Of a stretch of DNA of 64,000 nucleotides, positions 16,730 through 24,579 are shown one piece after another. Under the pieces are notes generated by a model. That model ran no database searches. It saw nothing but the letters and a program-made list of their open reading frames with translations, and was not told the origin of the DNA. Where the stretch lies: contig CAZWRV010000030.1 in NCBI GenBank assembly GCA_964636325.1, forward strand, positions 1 to 64,000, read 5' to 3'. This stretch comes from CAZWRV01 sp964636325. GTDB lineage: Bacteria > Verrucomicrobiota > Lentisphaeria > Victivallales > GWF2-50-93. How positions within the stretch are numbered: position 1 is the stretch's first letter; each line of letters begins with the position of its first letter. Made by a program: the position numbers and the translations under genes.

Positions 16730-17004
16730 TATACTCTTTTAGCGTGAAAATTTACATTTTGACGAGCAAGATTTGGGATTGGATTTTTTCGTTCCGACCG
16801 AGCGGCGACATGAATGTCGTCCGAGGAAGGAACGGAAAAATACGGCCCAAAGAAGCTCGCCGCAAGGCGGTTGCGGTCTTTCGGTTTTGCTCCGCCCCCT
16901 TCGAGAACCTTCGACACCTCGGTATCGGCGATCTCTCAGAATGCGAAGCAAATTCCAAAATCCCAGCAATCAAAATGTAAATTTTTCAGCCTATAAGGAG
17001 TATA
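16730..17004. mobile_element. R3 MITE-like element, full copy 1
   Basis: A 275-bp non-autonomous-looking element. Its left end TATACTCTTTTAGCGTGAAA + ATTTACATTTTGA is the near reverse complement of its right end (TCAAAATGTAAATTTTTCAG, then CCTATAAGGAGTATA), giving inverted repeats of about 35 bp. A second copy at 34731-34996 is about four-fifths identical over the whole length, and solo ends lie at 10471 and 39799. It contains no transposase. Both copies keep short open frames on both strands, which may be chance. Confidence 0.85.
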
Positions 17005-17048
17005 TATGTTGAACGATCAACGTTGGATTTTCAAGCTGTCGCGCCCTA

Positions 17049-19109
17049 TCACCCCAGGAACTGTGCGATGACCTGCTGGAGGGTTGCCAGCTTGAAGGGC
17101 TTCGAGATATGGGCGTCCATGCCGCACTTCAGGCAGAGGCGCTTGTCCTCCTCCATCGCGTTCGCGGTCATGGCGACGATAGGGATCCTGCGCCCCGTGC
17201 CGGCTTCGAGCTTGCGAATCTCCTCGGTCGTCCTGTATCCGTCGAGGACCGGCATTTCGCAGTCCATGAAGACTATGTCGAACTGGCCGTCCTTGAACTT
17301 CTTCAGCGCCTCTTCGCCGTTGACGGCGATGGTGACCTTCACGCCGAGACGGTCGAGGAAGATCTGCTCCATCTTCCTGTTCACGGGATCGTCCTCAGCG
17401 ACGAGGGCCCTTATCTCCTTCGAGACCGGCTGCGCCTCCGCGGCGGGCTTCTCCTCCATCTTCCTTGCCTTCTTCTGGCGCATATCCCTTACGGTCTGTT
17501 CGTCCGAGAGACCGAAAGGCAGTTCGAAGACGAATTCGGAGCCCTTGCCCTTCTCGCTCCTGGCCGATATCCGCCCGCCCATCTGCTCGATCAGGTGCTT
17601 GCAGACCGCGAGGCCGAGGTTGACCGCGCCGAACTTGCGCGTGACGTCCACCTGCTCCTTGGTGAAGTCGAAGATGCGGTCCAGCTTCTCCGCGGAGATG
17701 CCCAGGCCCGTGTCCTTGACGGTGAAACGCATCCTCGCCTTCTGGCCGTCCTTCTCAAGGCACACGAGGGAGACGGAGACGCCGCCGGCCTCGGTGAACT
17801 TGAGCCCGTTGGAGACGAGGACATACATAATCTGGCTTATCCTGGCCGGATCTCCGGAAAGGAAGACGGGCGCGCCGCACATATCCAGCTCCAGGCGGAG
17901 CCCCTTCTCCTTGGCCTTGACCGAAAGCATGTCGAGTGTCTCGTTCAGCACCTCCGCCAGATCGAAAGGAACGGTCTTTATCTCGATTTTCCCGGTCTCT
18001 ACCGCCTCGAAGTCCCTGATGCCGTCGATGACGTTCACGAGGACCTGGCTGGACTGGGCGATGGTCTCCGCGTATTCCCTCTGCTTCGGGTCGAGCTTGG
18101 TCTCGAGGAGGAGGTCCGACATCCCGCAGATGCCGGTCATCGGCGTCCTGAGCTCATGGCTCATGCTAGCGAGGAAGTTGCTCTTGGCCTGGCTTCCAAT
18201 CTCGGCCTGGATGGCGAGGTTTTTGACGGTCTGTATCAGCTCTTCGATCCTGTTCACCATGGATTCGGCGGACCTGCCGATGAAGCTCAGCTCGTCGAAC
18301 TTCAGCCGTTCCGTGTCGAGCACGGCGTCCTTGCGCTCGGCGTATGCCTGGAAATAGCCGAGGAGCACGTCCATCTGCGTCTTGAGGTTCTTGGAGAACT
18401 TGACGGAGAACAGTATCGCCACGATGGCCAGGAATACGGAGATGCACATTATCAGCGCGAAGTCGGTGATGAGGTCTATCTTGAGCGCCAGGACGGAGAT
18501 GGATCTTCCAACGTTGTAGCCGCTGTCGCCGAATTCTGCGCATATTATCCAGTTCCACTTCGGGTTCCGATACTTTTCGCCGTAGTATATGATGTCCTTG
18601 CCCGAGACGTTGTAGTTCGCGAGGGCGCGGCCGCCGCCCTCCTTCGCGTCCTTGATCAGCTTCAGGTAGGGTGCGGAGAGGCTCTCGTTGTTGGCGGCCT
18701 GTATCCTCTTGTTGGCCAGGGTCTTGTAGAGAGGATGGTAGAGCAGGACGCCTTCCTCGGTGAAGACGGAGACGTTCACATAGTTGTCGGAGCCGAACCT
18801 TATCCCGTTGAGCTGCTGGACTATCTCGCTCTGTACCTTGGAAAGCGCGCCGCCCTCCGGCTGCGGGGCGTCGGGATCCTCCCCGAGGTATCCGCGCTGG
18901 TAGTCGATGAACTTGACGACGTTGGCGACCTCGTTCTTTAGGAGGTTCAGCTTGAAGTCCTCGGTGAAGCTGTCGGAGAGCAGCCTCCTGTCCGTATAGG
19001 CCTGGTAGCGCAGGTAGAACAGGAACCCAGTGAAGATGACCGAGATGATGACGATGGTGCCTATCCACGAATAAAGGCTGGTCCTTACTATGCTGGTGTT
19101 CTTTTGCAC
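17049..19109 (-). CDS. Hybrid sensor histidine kinase / response regulator
   Basis: A 686-residue membrane sensor. A transmembrane helix (about 13-33) is followed by a Cache-like periplasmic sensor (about 40-205), a second helix (about 213-237) and a linker with coiled-coil character. The HisKA box SNFLASMSHELRTPMTG places the phosphorylated His at about 318; the HATPase domain (N, G1 and G2 boxes including KDTGLGIS) spans about 365-500. A C-terminal receiver starts near 563 (ALVAEDDPVNRK) with phospho-Asp at 616 in FMDCEMPVLDG and Lys in ISKPF. GTG start at 19109 follows AAGGAG by seven bases. There is no output domain, so signal is probably passed on through a separate Hpt or regulator. No cognate gene is adjacent; the SixA phosphatase gene lies just upstream on the same strand. 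Confidence 0.93.
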   Translation of the reverse strand: MQKNTSIVRTSLYSWIGTIVIISVIFTGFLFYLRYQAYTDRRLLSDSFTEDFKLNLLKNEVANVVKFIDYQRGYLGEDPDAPQPEGGALSKVQSEIVQQLNGIRFGSDNYVNVSVFTEEGVLLYHPLYKTLANKRIQAANNESLSAPYLKLIKDAKEGGGRALANYNVSGKDIIYYGEKYRNPKWNWIICAEFGDSGYNVGRSISVLALKIDLITDFALIMCISVFLAIVAILFSVKFSKNLKTQMDVLLGYFQAYAERKDAVLDTERLKFDELSFIGRSAESMVNRIEELIQTVKNLAIQAEIGSQAKSNFLASMSHELRTPMTGICGMSDLLLETKLDPKQREYAETIAQSSQVLVNVIDGIRDFEAVETGKIEIKTVPFDLAEVLNETLDMLSVKAKEKGLRLELDMCGAPVFLSGDPARISQIMYVLVSNGLKFTEAGGVSVSLVCLEKDGQKARMRFTVKDTGLGISAEKLDRIFDFTKEQVDVTRKFGAVNLGLAVCKHLIEQMGGRISARSEKGKGSEFVFELPFGLSDEQTVRDMRQKKARKMEEKPAAEAQPVSKEIRALVAEDDPVNRKMEQIFLDRLGVKVTIAVNGEEALKKFKDGQFDIVFMDCEMPVLDGYRTTEEIRKLEAGTGRRIPIVAMTANAMEEDKRLCLKCGMDAHISKPFKLATLQQVIAQFLG

Positions 19110-19155
19110 TTAAGTTCTCCTTGAGGAAAAACTCGCCGGGCGATGCATTATTCTA

Positions 19156-19671
19156 TCAGCTCTTGATGGCTTTTACAAGCCTTGGGATGACGAGCCACTT
19201 GAAGACGCAGCATCCGGGCCTGAACTTGTCCCAGGATGGGAGTTCCGCCTCGAAGCAGACGATTGCCGACGTAGGAAGGGCGACCTTCGCCGTATATGAG
19301 GTGTCGCCGGAACAGAAGGCGCTGGCGGCCTGCTCCATGCAGGGGTTGTGGCCGACGAGCATGACGACATTGATCTCCTGGCTGACCGTCTTCAGCCTTT
19401 CGAGCAATGCGTCTGCCCCCTCGGAGTAAAAGCTCTCGTCGAAGGAAATCTTACCTTTGTATCCGCAGGTCTCGGCGAGGATCTCCGCGGTCTGCCGGGC
19501 GCGCTTCGCCGGCGACGAGATGATAAGCTCCGGGGCCGAGTTGTACGCCATCAGCACCCTGCCCATCTGCGGCACGTCCTTCAGGCCCCGGGGCGCAAGC
19601 GGCCTGTCGAAGTCCGGCACGTTCAGCTCCCTCTCCGACTTGCCGTGGCGCATCAGAAGGATGTTCCTCAT
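19156..19671 (-). CDS. sixA: SixA-like phosphohistidine phosphatase
   Basis: A 171-residue member of the histidine phosphatase (phosphoglycerate mutase-like) superfamily. The start MRNILLMRHGKSERE carries the RHG catalytic motif; a second conserved His is in VMLVGHNPCMEQ. SixA dephosphorylates phospho-His in Hpt domains of phosphorelays, which fits its position 46 bp upstream of, and co-directional with, the hybrid kinase. Start at 19671 is supported by AAGGAGG five bases upstream; the open frame continues to 19740 only through the R2 hairpin. Residues 125 onward (VALPTSAIVCFEAELPSWDK) also match the family. Confidence 0.88.
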   Translation of the reverse strand: MRNILLMRHGKSERELNVPDFDRPLAPRGLKDVPQMGRVLMAYNSAPELIISSPAKRARQTAEILAETCGYKGKISFDESFYSEGADALLERLKTVSQEINVVMLVGHNPCMEQAASAFCSGDTSYTAKVALPTSAIVCFEAELPSWDKFRPGCCVFKWLVIPRLVKAIKS

Positions 19672-19701
19672 TCCGCCTCCTTTTAATGTTATACGCGGGC
19701 T

Positions 19702-19742
19702 GTATGAATTCAGCAAAGGGGCGTAGTTTGCCGAATTCATAC
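19702..19742 (+). repeat. R2 constant-loop hairpin, copy 2, with 8-bp flanking direct repeat
   Basis: Stem arms GTATGAATTCAGCAAA and TTTGCCGAATTCATAC (one mismatch) around loop GGGGCGTAG. The element is bounded exactly by the direct repeat CGCGGGCT at 19694-19701 and 19743-19750, as expected of a target-site duplication. It lies in the leader of the SixA gene. Confidence 0.9.
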
Positions 19743-19764
19743 CGCGGGCTTAACTCGCATGTAA

Positions 19765-20016
19765 TTTAACGGGAGAGGGACACAATTCCACGGCGCGGAT
19801 GAAGAAATCATCAACTTCAGGATAAATGCGCCCAGGAAGCAAAACATGAGGCACCTGCCTGGACATATCCGCAAATTCGACCTGAGATTGAAGCGGAACA
19901 CCAGGCCATTAAAGCCGACTGACTCTTTCCTCCACATGCTTGACCGCGCGGACGCTATTGATATTGCCACAATATGCTGTATAGGTTTTGCCACAGAAGC
20001 CGAAATACTGTCTTAA
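19765..20016 (+). other. Possible degenerate coding fragment
   Basis: An 84-codon frame without a start codon at its beginning (it opens after a TAA) that reads QFHGADEEIINFRINAPR and later FLHMLDRADAIDIATICC before TAA. The only in-frame ATG is at 19846 (56 residues) without a ribosome site. I do not recognise it. It may be a remnant of a lost gene; the opposite strand is also open (19737-19994), so neither frame is convincing. Confidence 0.25.
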
Positions 20017-20050
20017 TACGCAATTTCAAAAACCGTACATGATTTACTTG

Positions 20051-20079
20051 TTGATAAGCGTAAACATCCGTAGTAAAAT
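20051..20079 (+). promoter_or_regulatory. Sigma70-type promoter for the NarL-type regulator
   Basis: TTGATA at 20051-20056 and TAAAAT at 20074-20079 with 17-base spacing, about 42 bases before the start codon of the response regulator at 20121. Confidence 0.65.
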
Positions 20080-20120
20080 ATATACAAACGTGGCCGATGT
20101 ACTTCCGGAATTGAGATCAA

Positions 20121-20786
20121 ATGGCGAAAAAAATCAGAATCTATGTTGTTGACGATCATCCCATGATAATCGAGGGGCTGAGAACGGTTTTCAGCAGAAC
20201 CGCCGACCTTGAAATAATTGGTTCGAATACGGATGGCCCTTCGGCGCTGAAGGAAATACAGAAGCTCATGCCGGATCTGGCAATAATCGATCTTTACCTT
20301 CCCAGGTATGACGGGATTGCAATCTTGAAAGGGCTCACGGACGAGAAATATAAAGGAATAGGCAAGATCGTATTCTCCGGCTTCTATAATTTCAACGACA
20401 TTGCCAGGGTTATCTCAAACGGGGCGAAAGGATATGTGATCAAAGGCTGCAGCCTTGACATGATTGCCGACGCGGCCAGAACAGTAGGCAGGGGGAACTA
20501 TTATTTCGACAGGGAAGTGGGCGATGTCATAACCAATAATTTCTCGTCCAGACCGGCTCCCGGAACTAAGGACGAAAGGGCTGAGCTGCTTAGTTCAAGG
20601 GAGAGGGAAGTCGTGGACTGCATCGCGGACGGGAAATCCTGCTCGGAAACCGCCGAAACTCTCGACATCAAGCTGAGCAGCGTCTATACATACCGCAACC
20701 GCCTGATGAACAAGCTGCGGGCGAAGAACCATGCAGATCTGCTCCGGATCGCGCTGAAGATTGCGGGATACGAGAAACGGGGCTAA
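20121..20786 (+). CDS. NarL/FixJ-type response regulator
   Basis: A 221-residue two-component regulator. Receiver domain at about 1-125 with acidic pocket DD11-12, phospho-Asp57 in LAIIDLYLPRYDG and conserved Lys in YVIKG; LuxR-type helix-turn-helix at about 150-215 (LLSSREREVVDCIADGKSCS, then ETLDIKLSSVYTYRNRLMNK). It binds DNA as a dimer after phosphorylation. No kinase is adjacent. It has its own promoter. Its last four bases overlap the end of purL, which is read in the opposite direction. Confidence 0.95.
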   Translation: MAKKIRIYVVDDHPMIIEGLRTVFSRTADLEIIGSNTDGPSALKEIQKLMPDLAIIDLYLPRYDGIAILKGLTDEKYKGIGKIVFSGFYNFNDIARVISNGAKGYVIKGCSLDMIADAARTVGRGNYYFDREVGDVITNNFSSRPAPGTKDERAELLSSREREVVDCIADGKSCSETAETLDIKLSSVYTYRNRLMNKLRAKNHADLLRIALKIAGYEKRG

Positions 20787-23737
20787 ATCCCAGCCAAAGT
20801 CCCCTTGTAGCGTCCGAGCATATCTTCGAGGGAGAGAACAAGCTGCGAGCCGGGAAATCCGATCTTAAGCGCCGGTCTTCGGATAACCTTGCCGATCTTT
20901 GCGAAAGGCAAATCTCCCAGTATCTTCGCGATCCTTGCGGCATCCTTTGGCGAAGCGGTCATAATGAAGCGCGAAGACGACTCGGAGAATAGCTTCTCCA
21001 GGTCCGACATCGCGCCTTCTGCAGGAAGTTTTGAGAGATCGAGTTCAAGCCCGAGCCTTCCGGCCATGGCGGTCTTCGCCAATCCGACCGCGAGCCCGCC
21101 CAAACCCGGCGCGTGAAGCGAACGGGCAAGCCGGAGTTCCGTCAGCCTGTGGACGGCCTTGATCGTTTTCAGGGCCAGAGCGGTGTCAGTCTTCGGGACG
21201 GCGTTGCCGACTGCGCCGAGCATGGCGTAGTATTCGCTGCCGCCGAGCTCCGCCCTGGTGGTGCCGACGACATAGACGTCGTCGCCTGCGGATTTCGCAT
21301 CGAGTGTGACGGCCTTCGAGATGTCGCTGATCTTTGAGATTACGCTGAAGAGCACGCTCGGGGGTATTGAAATCTTCTTTCCGCCGCGTGTGCTGTCGTT
21401 CTTCATGCTGTCCTTGCCGGAGATGCATGGGACGCGGAAAGCCTTCGTGCAGTCGTAGAGGGCCCGGTTGGCGCGGACAAGCTGGGCGAGCTTGTATTCG
21501 CCGTCCGGGGTCTTGGCGCTCTTGACCGGATCCGGCCAGCAGAAGTTGTCAAGCCCGGCCATGAGCTCCGGATCCGCGCCGGCCGCCACCGCCTTCCTGA
21601 CGGCGAGGTCGATTGTCGCGGCCATCATGTGGTATGTGTCGATGTCGCTGTACCGCGGAAGGATGGCGGCCGAGAGCACAATCCCCTCCTTGGAAAGCTG
21701 CTCGGGCATGAAGACTGCCGCATCGCCCTGGACATCCGCGCATTTCCCGACGAACGGCTTGATCACGCTGAGCCCCTTGACCTCGTGGTCGTACTGCCTG
21801 GCCTTGTATTCGTCGGAGCAGATGTTCAGGCGGCCCAGCATCTGGAGGATGTCCCTTCCAGGATTTCTGCCGTCCGTATTCGGCTCGCTCCAACTGGGCG
21901 GAACCCATTTGGCCTTCAGCTTCATCCTCGGCAGGCCGTCGTGCAGGAAGTCCATGTCCAAAAGCGCCACGGTTTTTCCGCCGAACAGTATGTGAAACTT
22001 GCCGCTGGCGGTGAATTCTCCGAGGACGGTGGCCTCAACATCCCTCTTCGCCGCAAGCGCCATGAACTCTTCAATGTTCTCCGGGGGGACAGCGAAGCTC
22101 ATCCTTTCCTGCGCCTCGGAGAGCAGTATCTCCCAGGGTTCCAGGCCGGCATACTTAAGAGGAGCCTTGGAAAGATCGATCCGGCATCCGCCTGAAACCC
22201 GCGCCATCTCGCCGACGCTTGAGGAGAGCCCGCCCGCGCCGTTGTCCGTGATGAAGCGGTAGAGGTTCCTGGCGCGGGCCTCGTATATGAAGTCGCTCAT
22301 CTTCTTCTGAGTTATCGGGTCTCCGATCTGGACCGCCTGGCTGGGACTCTCGGTTCTCAGTTCCTCGCTGGAGAACGTCGCGCCGTGTATTCCGTCCTTT
22401 CCGATGCGCCCACCGGCCATCACCGCCAGGTCGCCCTTGCAGATTGCCTTAGACCAGCCCGGCACGCGCCCGATCTTCTTGGGCAGCGTCCCCACGGTCC
22501 CGCAGTATACCAGCGGCTTGCCGATGTAGCGTTCGTCGAAATATTCCCATCCGAGTCCGTAGGGGATTCCGCTCTGGTTGCCGCCGTCTATGACGCCCTT
22601 GTGGATGCCGTCGCGCAGGCGCCGGGGATGTATAAGCCCTTCCGGCACATCGCGTTCGGGCGTGAACGGCGACCCAAGGCAGTAGCCCCAGACGTTTACG
22701 AGGAGGTCGGCGCCCTGCCCCGTCCCCATCGGGTCGCGGTTCACCCCGACAATCCCGGTCATGGCGCCGCCGTAGGGATCCAGCGCCGACGGGCTGTTGT
22801 GCGTCTCCACCTTGTACACCAGGTCGATTTTGTCGTTGAAAGCTATCACGCCGGCGTTGTCGTGGAAGACGGACACCAGCCAGGGTGCCTCCCTGCCTAT
22901 CTCCTCAGTGCTCTTCCTGATGAAGCTCTTGAAGCAGGACACTATCTTATCCCTCCTGCCGGACTCGTCCTCGTAGTCTATCTCGGCGTCGAAGATCTTG
23001 TGCTTGCAGTGCTCGGACCAGGTCTGCGCTATCGCTTCGAGCTCAACGTCAGTCGGGGAAGACCCGAGCCCGTATTTCGCGCGGCCCTTCGCCCCCCTGA
23101 AATATTTCTGGATCACCTTCATCTCGTCCAAGGTCAGCGCAAGTATCCCCTTCTCGCTGATCTTCAAAAGCTCGCTGTCGGGAACTTCCAGGTCAATCGT
23201 CCTTACAGCCCCGCCGCCATGTTCGCGGACAAATGGCGTGTTGTGGGGCAGCTGCGCCTTGGATAACTCATCTGAGGAGTATATTGAAATCGTCTCGATG
23301 AGCCTGTTGGCCAGAAGATCCCACCCTATCCTTTCGACATCCTTGCGGGAGAGCCCCGGCGCATACAGCAGATATTCCACGGAGCTGAAAACCTGCTCCT
23401 CGTCCGAAAGCTTCCGCCCGACCACGTCGCCCACCGCCTCGTGCGCGGTCCTGCCGACATTGTCGGTGACGCCCGGCCTGAACCCTACGCTTATGAGCCA
23501 GTCGCAGCCGGTTCCGCGGGTCTCACCGACGATTCCCTTCTGCAGGATCGGATTGGCGATCTCTTCCGCCGCGGCCCGCGCCTCAGCGTCGGAAATATCC
23601 GCGCACACGGTGAAGACATCCCGCGTAACGACCTTGCGCACATTCAGCTTCAGGAACTCGCGTATCTGCCTGCGCACCCGCTCGCCGCGCACGTCGCGCC
23701 AGTTCCCCAGCGGCGAAATTTCGATCCTATACATCAT
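20783..23737 (-). CDS. purL: Phosphoribosylformylglycinamidine synthase, PurS-PurL type
   Basis: Catalyses the ATP- and ammonia-dependent conversion of FGAR to FGAM in purine synthesis. The 984 residues hold a PurS-like segment at the N-terminus (MMYRIEISPLGNWRD...), a linker, and two AIR-synthase-type ATP-binding halves. Recognisable parts are AQTWSEHCKHKIF, YKVETHNSPSALDPYGGAMT, GVNRDPMGTG, TDNGAGGLSS and GLDNFCWPDP. It stops before any class I glutaminase domain, so a separate PurQ should supply ammonia; it is not in the window. Length is between small PurL (about 740) and fused PurL (about 1300). AAGGAT precedes the ATG. It is convergent with the response regulator and overlaps it by four bases. 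Confidence 0.93.
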   Translation of the reverse strand: MMYRIEISPLGNWRDVRGERVRRQIREFLKLNVRKVVTRDVFTVCADISDAEARAAAEEIANPILQKGIVGETRGTGCDWLISVGFRPGVTDNVGRTAHEAVGDVVGRKLSDEEQVFSSVEYLLYAPGLSRKDVERIGWDLLANRLIETISIYSSDELSKAQLPHNTPFVREHGGGAVRTIDLEVPDSELLKISEKGILALTLDEMKVIQKYFRGAKGRAKYGLGSSPTDVELEAIAQTWSEHCKHKIFDAEIDYEDESGRRDKIVSCFKSFIRKSTEEIGREAPWLVSVFHDNAGVIAFNDKIDLVYKVETHNSPSALDPYGGAMTGIVGVNRDPMGTGQGADLLVNVWGYCLGSPFTPERDVPEGLIHPRRLRDGIHKGVIDGGNQSGIPYGLGWEYFDERYIGKPLVYCGTVGTLPKKIGRVPGWSKAICKGDLAVMAGGRIGKDGIHGATFSSEELRTESPSQAVQIGDPITQKKMSDFIYEARARNLYRFITDNGAGGLSSSVGEMARVSGGCRIDLSKAPLKYAGLEPWEILLSEAQERMSFAVPPENIEEFMALAAKRDVEATVLGEFTASGKFHILFGGKTVALLDMDFLHDGLPRMKLKAKWVPPSWSEPNTDGRNPGRDILQMLGRLNICSDEYKARQYDHEVKGLSVIKPFVGKCADVQGDAAVFMPEQLSKEGIVLSAAILPRYSDIDTYHMMAATIDLAVRKAVAAGADPELMAGLDNFCWPDPVKSAKTPDGEYKLAQLVRANRALYDCTKAFRVPCISGKDSMKNDSTRGGKKISIPPSVLFSVISKISDISKAVTLDAKSAGDDVYVVGTTRAELGGSEYYAMLGAVGNAVPKTDTALALKTIKAVHRLTELRLARSLHAPGLGGLAVGLAKTAMAGRLGLELDLSKLPAEGAMSDLEKLFSESSSRFIMTASPKDAARIAKILGDLPFAKIGKVIRRPALKIGFPGSQLVLSLEDMLGRYKGTLAGI

Positions 23738-23863
23738 AATATCCTTATAAAATGGTTGTCGGAATATATGAGCCGGGTTACACCCAAGTTGCTACGCCCA
23801 TGTTGAAATTGGATTCAATGAATTGCCGCTGAAAGAAGGAGGGAGATAATATAAATAATAGGT

Positions 23864-24364
23864 TTGACCCCGTATTCCCTCGTCTCCATCGGATACGCTG
23901 TTCTTTTCCCGACCCATTCGACTTTTTGTATTTTCCATCCTCTACCAAATCTCCGGTCCAGAATATTAGGCAAAGATCAAATATATGGGTTGAAGGACTA
24001 CGATTTCAGCCTTACCAATATTTCCGTTTTTTTCCATCCAAATATTTTTGCCGAGAGAGTCGGCCAAATTGCACGGCATGTCTTGTCACAGGTTGCCTGC
24101 TGTCCTATCTCAACATGCCTTGTATGGCCTGTGGCGCTATCATTTAGTCGCCGAATGATTCACGATCAGGTTTTTATATTCCTATATTCATTCAGCGTTG
24201 TGTGCATTATAGCCTTGTCTTCCATATTCTTAATCTCCGAGCGTCCGCTGTGGTGGATTCTTAGCTTTTCGATGGACAGGCTTCTATTGGTTGCCGGAGT
24301 TCCTGCATGGTTGGGTTGCGCATATGCCGCCAGCCGCCGGACGAAGTTATGGATCGACCGGTAG
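23864..24364 (+). pseudogene. Degenerate membrane-protein fragment (possible GT-C glycosyltransferase tail)
   Basis: A frame of 166 codons whose last third has two hydrophobic segments and the string RPLWWILSFSMDRLLLVAGV, which resembles the C-terminal part of dolichyl-phosphate-mannose-type (GT39/GT-C) glycosyltransferases. The upstream part has no convincing start and no similarity that I recognise, and coding-like signal seems to change frame near 24070. Codon use is AT-richer than in neighbours. I interpret it as the remnant of a decayed gene. The remainder of 23738-24580 contains no other gene. Confidence 0.35.
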
Positions 24365-24462
24365 TATTCGATTCGCGCATTCGTCCAACCAGAATTCCAC
24401 CAGATATAAACTTCCCCGAAATTCCGATTCAGGAGGAATTTCAATTCAGATTTCCCGCTAAC

Positions 24463-24485
24463 TGCCGCTTTCGGCGAAAGCGGCA
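24463..24485. repeat. Perfect 10-bp hairpin
   Basis: Arms TGCCGCTTTC and GAAAGCGGCA with loop GGC, directly adjoining the R4 element and preceded by another TTCAGATTTCCC sequence at 24445. It may be part of a compound 3' structure for the leftward sigma-54 activator. Confidence 0.6.
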
Positions 24486-24488
24486 TAC

Positions 24489-24578
24489 TTCAGATTTTCC
24501 GGCGCGGGAGATTGCACAGGTGCACAATTTGTTATTTCCCGCAAACGCACCGAAATCCTCGGCGCGAAAAAATCTGAA
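24489..24578 (-). repeat. R4 stop-codon-associated element, copy C
   Basis: Ends TTCAGATTTTCC and AAAAAATCTGAA; internal GGCGCGGG and CGCGAAAA parts replace the sequence of copies A and B but the length (90 bp) and position are the same: it starts one base after the stop codon (24580-24582) of the sigma-54 activator. Confidence 0.65.
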
Positions 24579-24579
24579 A

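Noticed and set aside
16726..17012. Short open frames inside both R3 copies on both strands, such as FRPSGDMN and FGPYFSVPSSD
   Set aside because: Frames on both strands stay open because the element is short and similar in both copies; no start or ribosome site is conserved.
19737..19994. Leftward 85-codon frame
   Set aside because: It starts in the R2 flank, has no ribosome site, and its composition is not protein-like; the opposite strand is equally open.
20783..23737. Full PurL with fused glutaminase
   Set aside because: The frame ends after the second AIR-synthase half; no Cys-His-Glu glutaminase motif follows.
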